A DNA stretch of 64,000 nt from Streptococcus pneumoniae (GTDB lineage: Bacteria > Bacillota > Bacilli > Lactobacillales > Streptococcaceae). Shown piece after piece: positions 8,547 to 19,251 of this stretch (positions are counted from its first letter, which is position 1; each line of letters begins with the position of its first letter). The notes beneath the pieces were generated by a model that did not search any database, was not told the origin of the DNA, and was given only the letters and a program-made list of their open reading frames with translations. Both the position numbers and the translations under genes were made by a program. The DNA is taken from the NCBI RefSeq assembly GCF_001457635.1, contig NZ_LN831051.1, forward strand, positions 186,001 through 250,000. Direction: 5' to 3'.

Positions 8547-8786
8547 TTATTTATACTTCAATTTATAAAATAAAATTATTCCTGAAAGTAGAAATGAAAC
8601 ACTATTTGCTAAAATCAAAGGCAAGTCTCCTATACGAATACCATGAGCAAGCCACAATGCAATACCAATAACTTGCATAACATACATACCTAGAGCAATA
8701 GATCCTGTGTCCTTTGTCTTAACTACACGAAAAACTTGTGGTAAAAATGCAAATGTTGTTAAAATTGCTGCAATACTTCCAATCAT
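8547..8786 (-). CDS. SemiSWEET (MtN3/PQ-loop) sugar transporter
   Basis: 79 residues with three transmembrane helices and a PQ motif in helix 1 (AFLPQVFRV), the size of bacterial SemiSWEETs, which work as dimers to let sugars move down their gradient. GAGGTGA lies just before the ATG. It sits between the GH1 gene and IIB, so it may release or take up glucose or a disaccharide linked to the pathway; the substrate is not visible in the sequence. Confidence 0.88.
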   Translation of the reverse strand: MIGSIAAILTTFAFLPQVFRVVKTKDTGSIALGMYVMQVIGIALWLAHGIRIGDLPLILANSVSFLLSGIILFYKLKYK

Positions 8787-8804
8787 ATGTCACCTCAATA
8801 TGCT

Positions 8805-8834
8805 AAACAAACTGAGAATAATCTCAGTTTGTTT
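8805..8834 (-). terminator. 13-bp hairpin between the GH1 gene and the SemiSWEET gene
   Basis: A perfect inverted repeat AAACAAACTGAGA (8805-8817) / TCTCAGTTTGTTT (8822-8834). On the minus strand it directly follows the GH1 stop codon and has only a short T-rich tail, so it is probably a partial terminator or an mRNA-processing signal that lowers downstream expression. Confidence 0.65.
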
Positions 8835-8837
8835 ATA

Positions 8838-10370
<1,533 letters not shown>

Positions 10371-10463
10371 TTAATGGAAATAGAACAATATCTTCTTGTA
10401 TTCTCGTAATGATATCTTTACGATTTTCAATACTTTCAAACTACAAAAACTCTCACAATAATT

Positions 10464-10802
10464 CTAATTCCCTGTGTCTATAAACGACTTATCGCTTTCT
10501 GGCATCCCAGAATCATCTTCTATATAACGTTCAACTTGCATCTGCAAGTGATATTTTTTTCTTAAATCTAAGATTTTCTGCATTGTCTTTGATTGATGAT
10601 GCTTATCTAAAGTTTCTTGATTTATCCACTGATCAATAAGGAGAATAGTTCCCTCTTTTTCAATTGGTAAAAAATATTCGTATTTCAAGTTACCTTTTTG
10701 ATTTCTAATTTCTTCAACAAGGCCACTATCAAGCATTTCTCTTGCAAACTTTATTGCACTATCTCCATCACCTTTATAATATACATTAATAGTCAATGTC
10801 AT
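10464..10802 (-). CDS. Antibiotic-biosynthesis-monooxygenase (ABM/YgiN-like) domain protein
   Basis: 112 residues from the ATG at 10802 (GAAGGA upstream; the longer frame to 10829 has no spacing for one). The pattern LTINVYYKGDGDSAIKFARE, then a strand-rich stretch and ILLIDQWINQETLDKHHQSK, is that of the ABM dimeric ferredoxin-like fold, where the W-x-x-x-x-x-H element is conserved. Members include quinol monooxygenases, but many small stand-alone ones have no known substrate. It lies just after a terminator with no clear promoter of its own. Confidence 0.8.
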   Translation of the reverse strand: MTLTINVYYKGDGDSAIKFAREMLDSGLVEEIRNQKGNLKYEYFLPIEKEGTILLIDQWINQETLDKHHQSKTMQKILDLRKKYHLQMQVERYIEDDSGMPESDKSFIDTGN

Positions 10803-10833
10803 CTTATATCCTTCAAAATCATCCTTCAATTTT

Positions 10834-10869
10834 AAAAAAACAAGTTTAGATGAGGATCTAAACTTGTTT
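10834..10869 (-). terminator. Strong terminator after the GH1 gene remnant
   Basis: A 14-bp perfect stem, 10838-10851 with 10856-10869, followed on the minus strand by seven T. It ended the transcript of the former GH1 gene and now separates the scar from the ABM gene. Confidence 0.85.
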
Positions 10870-10877
10870 TTTATGAA

Positions 10878-10952
10878 CTAATTATCTAACGTTTCGCCAT
10901 TACTTTCAATCACTTCTTTATACCAATAAAATGATTTTTTCTTATAGCGATT
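10878..10952 (-). pseudogene. C-terminal remnant of a second GH1 6-phospho-beta-glucosidase
   Basis: On the minus strand, the last 24 codons before the TAG at 10878-10880 read NRYKKKSFYWYKEVIESNG and then ETLDN. This aligns with the C-terminus of the intact bglA ([17 protein letters not shown]), so it is the tail of a paralogue. Everything upstream has been replaced by IS630-Spn1 sequence, whose end abuts position 10953. Confidence 0.85.
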
Positions 10953-11109
10953 TATAGTCAATTGAAACAAGAGCAGGACAAAAGAGCCCATGTTTTCTCA
11001 ATAGGATTGTACTCAGGTGAGTAGGGAGGAAGAGGTAAAAGTTTATGCCCAAACTCTTCACACAAGAGTTCTAACTTACCCATTCTATGGAATCTTGCAT
11101 TATCCATAA
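10953..11109 (-). mobile_element. IS630-Spn1 fragment, internally deleted
   Basis: The minus strand encodes MDNARFHRMGKLELLCEEFG, then PLPPYSPEYNPIEKTWA, the DDE-transposase C-terminal signature of the IS630 family, with the final acidic residue in YNPIEKTW. After KTWA the frame jumps to LLSCSCFN and a stop, so an internal piece seems missing. The end TATAGTCAATTGAAAC at 10953 is the element terminus next to a TA target. The 5' part is gone; a RUP joins at 11110. Confidence 0.8.
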
Positions 11110-11213
11110 TATAGTAGATTGAAACTAGAATAGTACACCTCTACTTCTAAAACATTGTTAGAATTCGATTTGACTATCCTCAGTTTGTCCTATTCTTATT
11201 TCACATTACTATA
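11110..11213. repeat. RUP element
   Basis: About 104 bp that begin TATAGTAGATTGAAACTAG and end with a near inverted copy (TTATTTCACATTACTATA). This is the RUP (repeat unit of pneumococcus), a short non-autonomous element thought to be moved by the IS630-Spn1 transposase into TA sites. Here it is inserted into its own helper element. Confidence 0.85.
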
Positions 11214-11241
11214 AAAATAAGGTAAACTTTTGAGTGCTTTG

Positions 11242-11273
11242 AAACGTTGATATAATCGTATTGATTAACGTTT
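11242..11273. repeat. Inverted repeat AAACGTT...AACGTTT
   Basis: AAACGTT (11242-11248) and AACGTTT (11267-11273) surround an 18-base AT-rich core containing TATAAT. Two further small hairpins follow (11277-11299 and around 11311-11325). Possibly an operator or leader left from the lost gene; no function can be assigned. Confidence 0.35.
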
Positions 11274-11366
11274 TGAGGCAACTGACCATGTCAGGTTGCA
11301 GCCACATTTGTAAGCGACTAAAGTCGCAACAACTGTGTCAATTGCACCAATTTAGTAAGAAAGTAT

Positions 11367-11394
11367 AAAAAAAGAACACCCCGAAAGGTGCTCT
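11367..11394 (-). terminator. Terminator of rplM-rpsI
   Basis: AGAGCACC pairs with GGTGTTCT around a TTTCGG loop, followed by seven T on the minus strand, 25 bases after the rpsI stop. Confidence 0.9.
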
Positions 11395-11419
11395 GTATAA
11401 GTATAGTAATTCTTTCGAA

Positions 11420-11812
11420 TTAACGTTTACTAAATTGTGATGCTTTACGAGCTTTCTTAAGACCTGGTTTCTTACGTTCAACTTTACGTGAGTCACGTGT
11501 AAGAAGTCCTGCGCGTTTCAATGAATCGCGGAAGTCTGGGTCTACTTGAAGAAGGGCACGAGCGATACCGTGACGGATAGCTCCTGATTGACCAGCGTAT
11601 CCACCACCTACAACGTTAACGAAAACGTCGTATGAACCTACAGTTGAAGTAACTGCGAATGGTTGGTTGATGACAAGACGAAGGTCAGCGTGTGGGATGT
11701 ACTCTTCAACATCTTTTTTGTTAACAGTGATTTTACCAGTTCCTGGAACAAGGCGAACGCGTGCAACAGCGTTTTTACGACGTCCAGTACCTGCATATTG
11801 TGCTTGTGACAT
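11420..11812 (-). CDS. rpsI: 30S ribosomal protein S9
   Basis: 130 residues, full length. It starts [20 protein letters not shown] and ends in the conserved basic tail [12 protein letters not shown] that reaches the ribosomal P site. It follows rplM by 18 bases, the usual firmicute rplM-rpsI operon. Confidence 0.98.
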   Translation of the reverse strand: MSQAQYAGTGRRKNAVARVRLVPGTGKITVNKKDVEEYIPHADLRLVINQPFAVTSTVGSYDVFVNVVGGGYAGQSGAIRHGIARALLQVDPDFRDSLKRAGLLTRDSRKVERKKPGLKKARKASQFSKR

Positions 11813-11830
11813 ACTTTATTGTTCCTTTCC

Positions 11831-12277
11831 TTAGATAAGTCCTGAAATGTCAAGAACTTCTGGTTGTTGTGCAGCGTGAGTGTGCTCAGCTCCAACAAAT
11901 ACTTTCAACTTCATACCTTGAGCGCGTCCAAGTGTATTGTGTGGAAGCATACCTTTAACTGATTTCTCAATCAAACGTACTGCATTTTTAGAACGAAGTT
12001 CACCTGCAGAGATTTGTTTCAATCCACCTGGGTGGTTTGAGTGAGTGTAGTAGATTTTATCAGTTGCTTTTTTACCAGTCAATTTAACTTTTTCAGCATT
12101 GATAACAATCACGAAGTCACCTGTATCAGTGTGTGGTGTAAATGTTGGTTTGTTTTTTCCGCGAAGTACGCTAGCAACTACTGCAGAAAGACGTCCAAGT
12201 GGTACATCAGTTGCGTCAACTACGTACCATTTACGTTCAACTTGGCCTGGTTTAGCCATAAATGTTGTTTTGTTCAT
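11831..12277 (-). CDS. rplM: 50S ribosomal protein L13
   Basis: 148 residues with the L13 pattern [18 protein letters not shown] near the N-terminus and [11 protein letters not shown] in the second half. L13 binds 23S rRNA early in large-subunit assembly. The ATG at 12277 has AGGAG eight bases upstream. The long structured leader before it is the probable site of feedback control by L13 itself. Confidence 0.98.
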   Translation of the reverse strand: MNKTTFMAKPGQVERKWYVVDATDVPLGRLSAVVASVLRGKNKPTFTPHTDTGDFVIVINAEKVKLTGKKATDKIYYTHSNHPGGLKQISAGELRSKNAVRLIEKSVKGMLPHNTLGRAQGMKLKVFVGAEHTHAAQQPEVLDISGLI

Positions 12278-12305
12278 GATTTCTCCTATATATAGTTCGA
12301 TTTTT

Positions 12306-12378
12306 GTTTACGGTGATGGGTGTTCCTTCCCATCGAAAAGTATTTGGAAGGTTCCGGGGCCTTTCAAATGGGGTAAAC
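12306..12378 (-). promoter_or_regulatory. L13 leader (ribosomal protein autoregulatory RNA)
   Basis: On the minus strand GTTTAC and GTAAAC close an outer stem that encloses two hairpins, AAGG/CCTT and GATGGG/CCCATC. This arrangement lies between the rplM promoter and its start and corresponds to the L13 leader known from firmicutes, to which L13 is thought to bind and repress its own operon. Confidence 0.75.
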
Positions 12379-12391
12379 AATACCGCCTACT

Positions 12392-12421
12392 ATCATACCA
12401 AATTTTACCCCTAAAAGTCAA
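12392..12421 (-). promoter_or_regulatory. rplM-rpsI promoter
   Basis: TTGACT (12416-12421), 18 bases, TATGAT (12392-12397). The bases from 12422 to 12578 show no gene. Confidence 0.75.
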
Positions 12422-12578
12422 TAGATATGAAAAATATTTTTCGGTAACTTCTCAAAGTAACTGAAAGTTATATAATCAAGTTAATTTGGGAATTTACCTA
12501 TTAACTTCGGTAGATTTTTAGGAATTTTTTCCCTATTTCTCCCTGTAACTAAAATCCTTTTCAAAAAATCACCTTTTC

Positions 12579-12607
12579 TTGATTTTTAATCCTATTTGCT
12601 GTATGAT
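12579..12607 (+). promoter_or_regulatory. Promoter of the DUF960 gene
   Basis: TTGATT, 17 bases, TATGAT, about 20 bases before the ribosome site GGGGACAGAG. Confidence 0.65.
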
Positions 12608-12632
12608 AAGGGAAAAGAAAGGGGACAGAGAT

Positions 12633-12950
12633 ATGGCTTTTACCAATACCCACATGCGATCTGCTAGTTTTGGCATTGTTACCAGCTTGCCCGATGACAT
12701 CATTGACTCTTTTTGGTATATCATCGATCATTTCTTAAAAAATGTCTTTGAATTGGAAGAAGAACTCGAGTTTCAATTGCTTAATAACCAAGGAAAGATT
12801 ACCTTCCACTTTTCAAGTCAACACCTCCCTACAGCCATTGATTTTGACTTTAACCATCCTTTCGACCCTCGTTATCCCCCAAGAGTACTGGTTTTAGACA
12901 TGGACGGTAGAGAAACTATCCTCCTCCCAGAAGAAAATGACCTATTTTAA
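12633..12950 (+). CDS. DUF960 family protein
   Basis: 105 residues from the ATG at 12633, chosen over one 54 bases upstream because only the later start has a ribosome site and lies downstream of the promoter's +1. It has the DUF960 layout: FGIVTSLPDDIIDSFWYIID at the N-terminus, an acidic middle, and a C-terminal VLVLDMDGRETILLP. No function is established. It stands alone between rplM-rpsI and the folate operon, followed directly by a BOX element. Confidence 0.8.
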   Translation: MAFTNTHMRSASFGIVTSLPDDIIDSFWYIIDHFLKNVFELEEELEFQLLNNQGKITFHFSSQHLPTAIDFDFNHPFDPRYPPRVLVLDMDGRETILLPEENDLF

Positions 12951-13055
12951 TACTCAATGAAAATCAAAGAGCAAACTAGGAAGCTAGCCGCAAGCTGTAC
13001 TTGAGTACGGTAAGGCGACGCTGACGTGGTTTGAATTTGATTTTCGAAGAGTATA
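12951..13055 (-). repeat. BOX element (boxA-boxC, no boxB)
   Basis: On the minus strand it begins TATACTCTTCGAAAATCA, passes ACCACGTCAGCGTCGCC, and ends TTTTCATTGAGTA. It lacks the central boxB module. It lies between the convergent DUF960 gene and sulD terminator. Confidence 0.9.
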
Positions 13056-13100
13056 AAAACTCTAGCCTTCAGTTGCAAGTGACTGAAAACTAGAGTTTTT
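13056..13100. terminator. Bidirectional terminator between DUF960 gene and sulD
   Basis: AAAACTCTAG pairs with CTAGAGTTTT with an inner TTCAGT/ACTGAA stem; runs of T follow on both strands. It begins next to the sulD stop codon. Confidence 0.85.
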
Positions 13101-13913
13101 CTATTTTTTCAAAGCATCATACAAGTTGCGGATCGGTTGTTTTAATATCGGATGGATAAAATGAGGCGCAATTTCCTGTAAGGACTCAAGGACAAAAAGG
13201 CGTTCCGCTATGTAAGGATGAGGCAATATGAGGTCGTCTGTATAAAGGATCTGGTCCTCCACAAAGAGCAAGTCCAAATCAATCAAACGAGGGCCCCAAT
13301 GCACTTCTCTCACCCGTCCCAGCTCTGACTCAATGGCTAACAAGGTTTCTAATAGCACCTGGGCAGGCAACCATGTTTCTACTTCAACCACTTGATTGGT
13401 AAAGCTATCCTGCTCAACACCACCCCAAGGCTCCGTCGCTAAGACACTGGACTCTTTGAGAATATGGATACCTCGATTTCGCATTTTCTCAATGGCTTGT
13501 TTCAAGTTTGCTTGTTTATCTCCCATATTGCTTCCTAGGGCGATAAAGGCTCGTTGCTTGCGGCGATGGATGGTTACCGAGCAAGTATCTAGTGACAAAT
13601 GCACCGGTGCCCAAGGTTTTTTCAGTTCCAACTTCATTTCTTGGACAAGAGGATAAGACTCAAAGGTACGTTCCACCAGTTTATAGGCTACCGTTTCAAT
13701 CAAATCTTCACTCGTTTCCTGAAACCAAGTCGTCCACTGCTGACACAATTCTCCGTAATGGACAGAGGCTGTTAAATCCAAGTCTGTAGCTGACTTGGTC
13801 ATATCATAGGATAGGATGGCTGAAACGACAAATTTCTGCCCCAATTCTTTCTCACTAGGAAAAAGACCATGATAGGCAAACATTTCCAAATCCTTAATCT
13901 GCAGTTGATCCAT
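13101..13913 (-). CDS. sulD: Bifunctional dihydroneopterin aldolase / HPPK (SulD)
   Basis: 270 residues joining two folate enzymes. Residues 1-118 are FolB ([20 protein letters not shown]), converting dihydroneopterin to 6-hydroxymethyl-dihydropterin plus glycolaldehyde. Residues 122-270 are FolK, with [15 protein letters not shown] and [11 protein letters not shown], which pyrophosphorylates the product for FolP. The fusion is characteristic of pneumococcus, where the gene is called sulD. It is last in the operon, after an intergenic hairpin. Confidence 0.96.
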   Translation of the reverse strand: MDQLQIKDLEMFAYHGLFPSEKELGQKFVVSAILSYDMTKSATDLDLTASVHYGELCQQWTTWFQETSEDLIETVAYKLVERTFESYPLVQEMKLELKKPWAPVHLSLDTCSVTIHRRKQRAFIALGSNMGDKQANLKQAIEKMRNRGIHILKESSVLATEPWGGVEQDSFTNQVVEVETWLPAQVLLETLLAIESELGRVREVHWGPRLIDLDLLFVEDQILYTDDLILPHPYIAERLFVLESLQEIAPHFIHPILKQPIRNLYDALKK

Positions 13914-13929
13914 AATGATTCCTTTCTAG

Positions 13930-13952
13930 AAAAATCCGCTTGAAGCGGATTC
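13930..13952 (-). terminator. Hairpin between folE and sulD
   Basis: AATCCGCTT / AAGCGGATT, a 9-bp perfect stem with a single-base loop in the DNA and T-runs on both sides. It sits inside the operon, so it probably attenuates or stabilises rather than fully ends transcription. Confidence 0.65.
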
Positions 13953-13955
13953 TTT

Positions 13956-14510
13956 TTATAGCCCCATTAAACGATAAGCTTGGTCGCGGAGGTCCTTATC
14001 TGTTTCAAATAGACCACGAGCTACTGTCGTCAAGGTTGCAGTGCCTGGTTTTCTAACACCACGCATACTCATACACATATGTTCCGCCTCAATGACAACA
14101 AAGGCTCCTTTAGCACCTAGATAGTCCATCAAGGCATCGGCCACTTCGATATTCAAACGTTCTTGAATTTGTGGTTTTTTCGAATAAACTTCAACCGTAC
14201 GGGCTAGCTTAGACAAGCCTGCCACACGACCATCTGGAATGTAGGCAATGTGCGCTCTACCATAAAATGGCAAGAAGTGGTGTTCACACATGGTATGGAA
14301 AAAGATATCCTTTTCTACCACCATATTATCGTCAATAATTTCAAAGGATTTTGACAAATGTTCCTCTGCTGTTTGACCAAGACCTGAAAAAATCTCTTGA
14401 TACATACGGGCTACACGAGCAGGTGTTTCCTGCAAGCCCTCGCGATTAGCGTTCTCTCCTACAGCCTCGATAATCATTTTTACAGCTGCTTCAATCTTTT
14501 GTGTATCCAT
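13956..14510 (-). CDS. folE: GTP cyclohydrolase I
   Basis: 184 residues; turns GTP into dihydroneopterin triphosphate, the first step of folate synthesis. The zinc and catalytic signature [10 protein letters not shown] and the later MCMSMRGV are intact. Its first 20 bases overlap the end of folC, showing translational coupling. In pneumococcus the gene is also called sulC. Confidence 0.97.
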   Translation of the reverse strand: MDTQKIEAAVKMIIEAVGENANREGLQETPARVARMYQEIFSGLGQTAEEHLSKSFEIIDDNMVVEKDIFFHTMCEHHFLPFYGRAHIAYIPDGRVAGLSKLARTVEVYSKKPQIQERLNIEVADALMDYLGAKGAFVVIEAEHMCMSMRGVRKPGTATLTTVARGLFETDKDLRDQAYRLMGL

Positions 14511-15813
14511 TCTCGTTCTTCCTCTCCATCAGATAGGCCCTCACTTGGCTCAAGAAATACAAGGAACCTGTGACAATCCTAACTGTTTGTTTCTCTTCTT
14601 TTTTATCTGTCAAATTCTGCTCTAGAAAATCATGCCAATCTTGGTAGCTGAGATTTCTAGACTTAGCTGCCTCTTTCAGCACGCTTTCATCCGTCGCCCG
14701 ACTATCCGCAAAATGTGTTAGAGTAAGCTCGGTATCTGGCATGGCTCCCAACAAGTCCAACATATCCTCCAAGGCCTTGGTTTTGATACAAGTGAAGAGG
14801 ATTTCCTTATGATAATCTGCAAAACGTTCTTGCAAGGTTACCAACAAGGCCTTGATAGCATGGGGATTGTGGGCTCCATCCAAAATCATCAAGGGATCTC
14901 TTGACACGATTTCCAAACGCCCTGGCCAACTTGTTTCTTCCAAGGCTTGACCAAGAAAGTCATTGCTTGCTAGCTCTCGACCATCTTCTTGACAAAAAGT
15001 ATCAAGTAAAGCTATGGCCATCCCAGCATTCTCTATTTGGTACAAACCAAGCAGGCTAGTCTGGAAGCGACCTTGTCTGACAGCACTTGTATAGTCAAAG
15101 ACTTCCCCTGTCACCACACTTTCTTGATGACGAACCTGATAATCTGTCCCGTAGGCAAGTCTCGGCGCATCTTTCCCTTCCGCAATGCGGTCAATCACAG
15201 TCAAGGCTTCTGGAGCAATACGCCCTGTTACCAAGGGCATCCCTTGTTTGATAATACCTGCCTTCTGCTCTGCTATGGCCTCCAAGGTGTCACCAAGTAG
15301 GGCCACATGATCCAAGCCAATAGTTGTAATTCCTGTCAAAATGGGCTGACAGACATTGGTACTATCCAAAAGTCCACCCATGCCAACTTCCATGATGGCC
15401 ACATCTACTTGCTCTGAGGCAAAGTAGTCATAGGCCAGGGCTGTGATAATCTCAAACTCGGTTGTGTCCTGTAAATTGGCGACCGCTTCTCCCTCCAGCA
15501 AAGACTGATAGTCTGCCATGAGAGCTTCTAGCCTCGCTTCTGAGATCGATTCCCCATTGATGCTAATCTGGTCTGTGTAATGAATGAGATAGGGCGAGCT
15601 AAACACGCCAACTCTCAGCCCTAGCTTTTCTAGCATCTTTTTCAAAAAAGCAATAGTCGATCCCTTGCCGTTAGTCCCTCCGATATGGAGGACCTTGAGT
15701 TTGAGATGGGGATTGCCACGCAAAGCTAACAGTTCCACCATTCGTTCCAAGCCAAAATGCGGTTGATCCGTCCGGTAGTTAGCAATCCACTGATTGTTTT
15801 CAATTTCTTTCAT
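14491..15813 (-). CDS. folC: Folylpolyglutamate / dihydrofolate synthase
   Basis: 440 residues of the Mur-ligase superfamily. The ATP-binding loop is [19 protein letters not shown] (about 43-61), and [14 protein letters not shown] lies in the C-terminal domain. It adds glutamate to dihydropteroate and extends the polyglutamate tail. It starts one base after the folP stop and overlaps folE by 20 bases. Also known as sulB. Confidence 0.95.
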   Translation of the reverse strand: MKEIENNQWIANYRTDQPHFGLERMVELLALRGNPHLKLKVLHIGGTNGKGSTIAFLKKMLEKLGLRVGVFSSPYLIHYTDQISINGESISEARLEALMADYQSLLEGEAVANLQDTTEFEIITALAYDYFASEQVDVAIMEVGMGGLLDSTNVCQPILTGITTIGLDHVALLGDTLEAIAEQKAGIIKQGMPLVTGRIAPEALTVIDRIAEGKDAPRLAYGTDYQVRHQESVVTGEVFDYTSAVRQGRFQTSLLGLYQIENAGMAIALLDTFCQEDGRELASNDFLGQALEETSWPGRLEIVSRDPLMILDGAHNPHAIKALLVTLQERFADYHKEILFTCIKTKALEDMLDLLGAMPDTELTLTHFADSRATDESVLKEAAKSRNLSYQDWHDFLEQNLTDKKEEKQTVRIVTGSLYFLSQVRAYLMERKNENGYTKD

Positions 15814-15814
15814 C

Positions 15815-16798
<984 letters not shown>

Positions 16799-16800
16799 CT

Positions 16801-16846
16801 ATTTTACCATAAAAAGAAAAAGATGGACACGATTGCATTCATCTTT
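16801..16846 (-). terminator. Terminator of the CPBP gene, followed by the folate-operon -10
   Basis: AAAGATG (16819-16825) pairs with CATCTTT (16840-16846), with a long T-rich tail on the minus strand. Immediately after comes TATGGTAAAAT (16801-16809 region), an extended -10 for folP. Confidence 0.7.
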
Positions 16847-16883
16847 CCCTAGTAGAAAGAGGTCGGTTCCTACATAAAAACTT

Positions 16884-17591
16884 TTACACAGAAATTCCTA
16901 ATGTCCGACTCATAATCACCACAAGAGCCAACAAACAGAAAGCAATCCCATTAACAATCATGTGAAGCAAGATCGACATTTCCAAACGTTGGGTCTTGTA
17001 GGCCGTCCAAGATAGAACTGTCGACATACCTCCATAAATCAATAAAGAAGGTAAATTACTTGGTTGATGCAATAAAGCAAACACAATCGTACCGACTACA
17101 AATCCCAAGTTCTCCTTGCCTCGGAAAATCTTTTTAGGAACAAGCCCACGGCACAAGATTTCCTCACAAATTGGAGCAAGCAAGGCTAGCAAGAAGAAGC
17201 TAGAAATCAGAGAACTATTCTGAACCATATCGTTAATCTGAGACTGGTTAGCTGTTGTCGTCTCATTTGACAGTTGCAACAAGATGGAACCAAGTATATT
17301 TGAACAGATAATGACTAAATAACTCAAGCCCAAACGTGCCAAATCCTTAGTTCTAAAAAAAGAAAAATTAAAACTTGCCAATTGCGTTTTACGAGCTCCA
17401 ATAATAAATAGCACCAGAACCACAATAGAAATACCAGTAACTATCAGCCCTGACTGTAGCAGGGCTACTTCTTTTAAAGTCAAAATAGAGGTAACCACTA
17501 GGGGAACCTGATATAAAAGGACGGCAAGTAAAAAGACCAAAATCCAGCCTGCACGATTCAACAATTCTTTCCACATATTTTTCTCTTTCAT
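16884..17591 (-). CDS. CPBP family intramembrane metalloprotease (Abi/CAAX)
   Basis: 235 residues with about seven membrane segments. The catalytic motifs of the family are all present: EEILCRG (EExxxR), FALLHQPSN (FxxxH) and HMIVNGIAF (HxxxN), so it should be active. Related proteins in lactic acid bacteria protect against self-made bacteriocins, but there is no bacteriocin gene next to it. The ATG at 17591 has AAGGAG seven bases upstream; a GTG directly before is an alternative. Confidence 0.9.
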   Translation of the reverse strand: MKEKNMWKELLNRAGWILVFLLAVLLYQVPLVVTSILTLKEVALLQSGLIVTGISIVVLVLFIIGARKTQLASFNFSFFRTKDLARLGLSYLVIICSNILGSILLQLSNETTTANQSQINDMVQNSSLISSFFLLALLAPICEEILCRGLVPKKIFRGKENLGFVVGTIVFALLHQPSNLPSLLIYGGMSTVLSWTAYKTQRLEMSILLHMIVNGIAFCLLALVVIMSRTLGISV

Positions 17592-17610
17592 CACCTATCT
17601 CCTTTGTATT

Positions 17611-17631
17611 AAAAAAGGGGGGAAATCCCCC
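17611..17631 (-). terminator. Terminator of the NCS2 permease gene
   Basis: GGGGG / CCCCC stem with an ATTT loop, then six T on the minus strand, 13 bases after the permease stop. Confidence 0.9.
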
Positions 17632-17643
17632 TGGGTCATTCTA

Positions 17644-19062
17644 TTATAAGGCCATGCTGATGTAGTTAAGGATAAACAAGGCATCCAAAATCCAAATCAT
17701 GACATGAACATCTTTAACTTGACCTTTAACAAGCTTAGTCAAAGTGTAAGTCAAGAAACCAACTGCAATCCCTTGAGTGATAGAGTAGCTGAATCCCATA
17801 AAGATAGATGTGAAGAAGGCAGGAACTGCTTCAGACATATCATCCCAATGGATATTTTTCAAGCTACCAAGCATCATAATCCCAACGATAATCAAGATTG
17901 GAGCTGTAGCCGCTGTTGGTACGATCGCTAGAAGTGGGCTAAAGAAGCTTGAAATCGCAAAACAGATAGCTACAACCAAGGCTGTCAAACCAGTACGTCC
18001 ACCTGCACCGATACCAGCAGCAGACTCAACATAAGTCGTTACGTTTGAAGTACCTGCAATGGCACCGACTGTCGTTCCAATCAAATCAGAGTAAAGAGCC
18101 TTATCCAATTTGGCTGATTGGTGATTTTCACCATTTGTCGCTACAATACCAACTTTTTCACCTGTACCGATCAAGGTACCAATTGTGTCAAAAATATCTG
18201 TCAATGAGAAGGCAAGAATGGCCATCAGAGTTTCAGGCAAGCGAGCTGTATCTGAAACCAAAGCTCCCAAACCTTCTGAACCAAGAGCTGCACCAAAGAT
18301 TGTCTTCAAATCTTCAAAAGCTGCACCAACATGGTTATTAGCAAAATCGATACTAGACAAATCAACCAAACCAACTGCAATAGCAAGAACAGTTGTTGTC
18401 AAGATAGAGAGAATAATTCCCCCTTTAATCCCTTTGATGACAAAGAAGATAGTAATGGCAAGTCCTGCAAGAGCCACTAAAACAGCTGGATTATTAAAGC
18501 TGACCAATCCTGGAACTGCTGAAGAGTTTGCTGCAATCGTTGCTTGAGCTTTGTCAGCCCCTTCTCCTACAACAGTATAGTTGCCTGGATCAATCGTGAA
18601 TTTCAAAAGTCCAGCATTCTTAATCCCTACATAGGCAAGGAAGACACCGATACCAGCTGAAATAGCTGAGCGAAGAGCATTGGGAATCGATTCAATGATC
18701 ATTTTACGAACATTTGTCAAGGTAATAATCAATGAAATAATCCCACAGATGAAGACCATAGCTAGGGCTTCTTGCCAAGAATAACCAAGCCCGAATACAA
18801 CTGTAAAGGTAAAGAAGGCATTGAGTCCCATACCTGGCGCTTGGGCATAAGGTAAGTTAGCATAAAAAGCCATCATCAAGGTACCCGCTACTGCACCAAT
18901 AATCGTCGCTAGGAAGACGCCCTGAGCAGGCATTCCTGTTTGTGAAAGTATTTGTGGGTTTACAAAGAGAATATAGCTCATTGCAAAGAAAGTTGTTAAA
19001 CCAGCGAGAACCTCTGTACGAACGTCTGTACCGTTCTCTTTTAGTTTAAATAATTTGTCCAT
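17644..19062 (-). CDS. NCS2 nucleobase permease (AzgA-like, purine type)
   Basis: 472 residues with about 13 membrane segments. The N-terminus EVLAGLTTFFAMSYILFVNP and LPYAQAPGMGLNAFFTFTVV are typical of the AzgA/PbuG branch, which carries hypoxanthine, guanine or adenine with protons. The start at 19062 is preferred over an ATG three bases earlier and over the far one at 19116 because of the AAGGAG spacing. I see no purine riboswitch in the leader. Monocistronic. Confidence 0.92.
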   Translation of the reverse strand: MDKLFKLKENGTDVRTEVLAGLTTFFAMSYILFVNPQILSQTGMPAQGVFLATIIGAVAGTLMMAFYANLPYAQAPGMGLNAFFTFTVVFGLGYSWQEALAMVFICGIISLIITLTNVRKMIIESIPNALRSAISAGIGVFLAYVGIKNAGLLKFTIDPGNYTVVGEGADKAQATIAANSSAVPGLVSFNNPAVLVALAGLAITIFFVIKGIKGGIILSILTTTVLAIAVGLVDLSSIDFANNHVGAAFEDLKTIFGAALGSEGLGALVSDTARLPETLMAILAFSLTDIFDTIGTLIGTGEKVGIVATNGENHQSAKLDKALYSDLIGTTVGAIAGTSNVTTYVESAAGIGAGGRTGLTALVVAICFAISSFFSPLLAIVPTAATAPILIIVGIMMLGSLKNIHWDDMSEAVPAFFTSIFMGFSYSITQGIAVGFLTYTLTKLVKGQVKDVHVMIWILDALFILNYISMAL

Positions 19063-19099
19063 CATCAATCTCCTTTTAATTTTTACGAACAATAATATA

Positions 19100-19128
19100 A
19101 TTATATCATTTATCATTCACTTTTTCAA
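19100..19128 (-). promoter_or_regulatory. Promoter of the NCS2 permease gene
   Basis: TTGAAA (19123-19128), 17 bases, TATAAT (19100-19105). Confidence 0.75.
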
Positions 19129-19206
19129 TGTCTTTGTTTGATTTGTTTAAGAAATTAATCCAATTTCATTTTTTGTTTGGAATCTGCTTTTCTGCCTGCT
19201 TTCTGT

Positions 19207-19212
19207 TATAAT
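19207..19212 (+). promoter_or_regulatory. Extended -10 of the Cof phosphatase gene
   Basis: TGTTATAAT about 40 bases before the start codon; the -35 is weak. Confidence 0.55.
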
Positions 19213-19251
19213 AGAAGACATCTTATCTGAAAACACACTAGAAAGGTCCAT

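Noticed and set aside
12041..12464. Overlapping plus-strand frames over rplM and its leader
   Set aside because: Shadows of rplM; codon pattern and leader structure support the minus strand.
17595..19140. Possible purine riboswitch for the NCS2 permease
   Set aside because: The leader between promoter and start is short and lacks the conserved junction of purine riboswitches.
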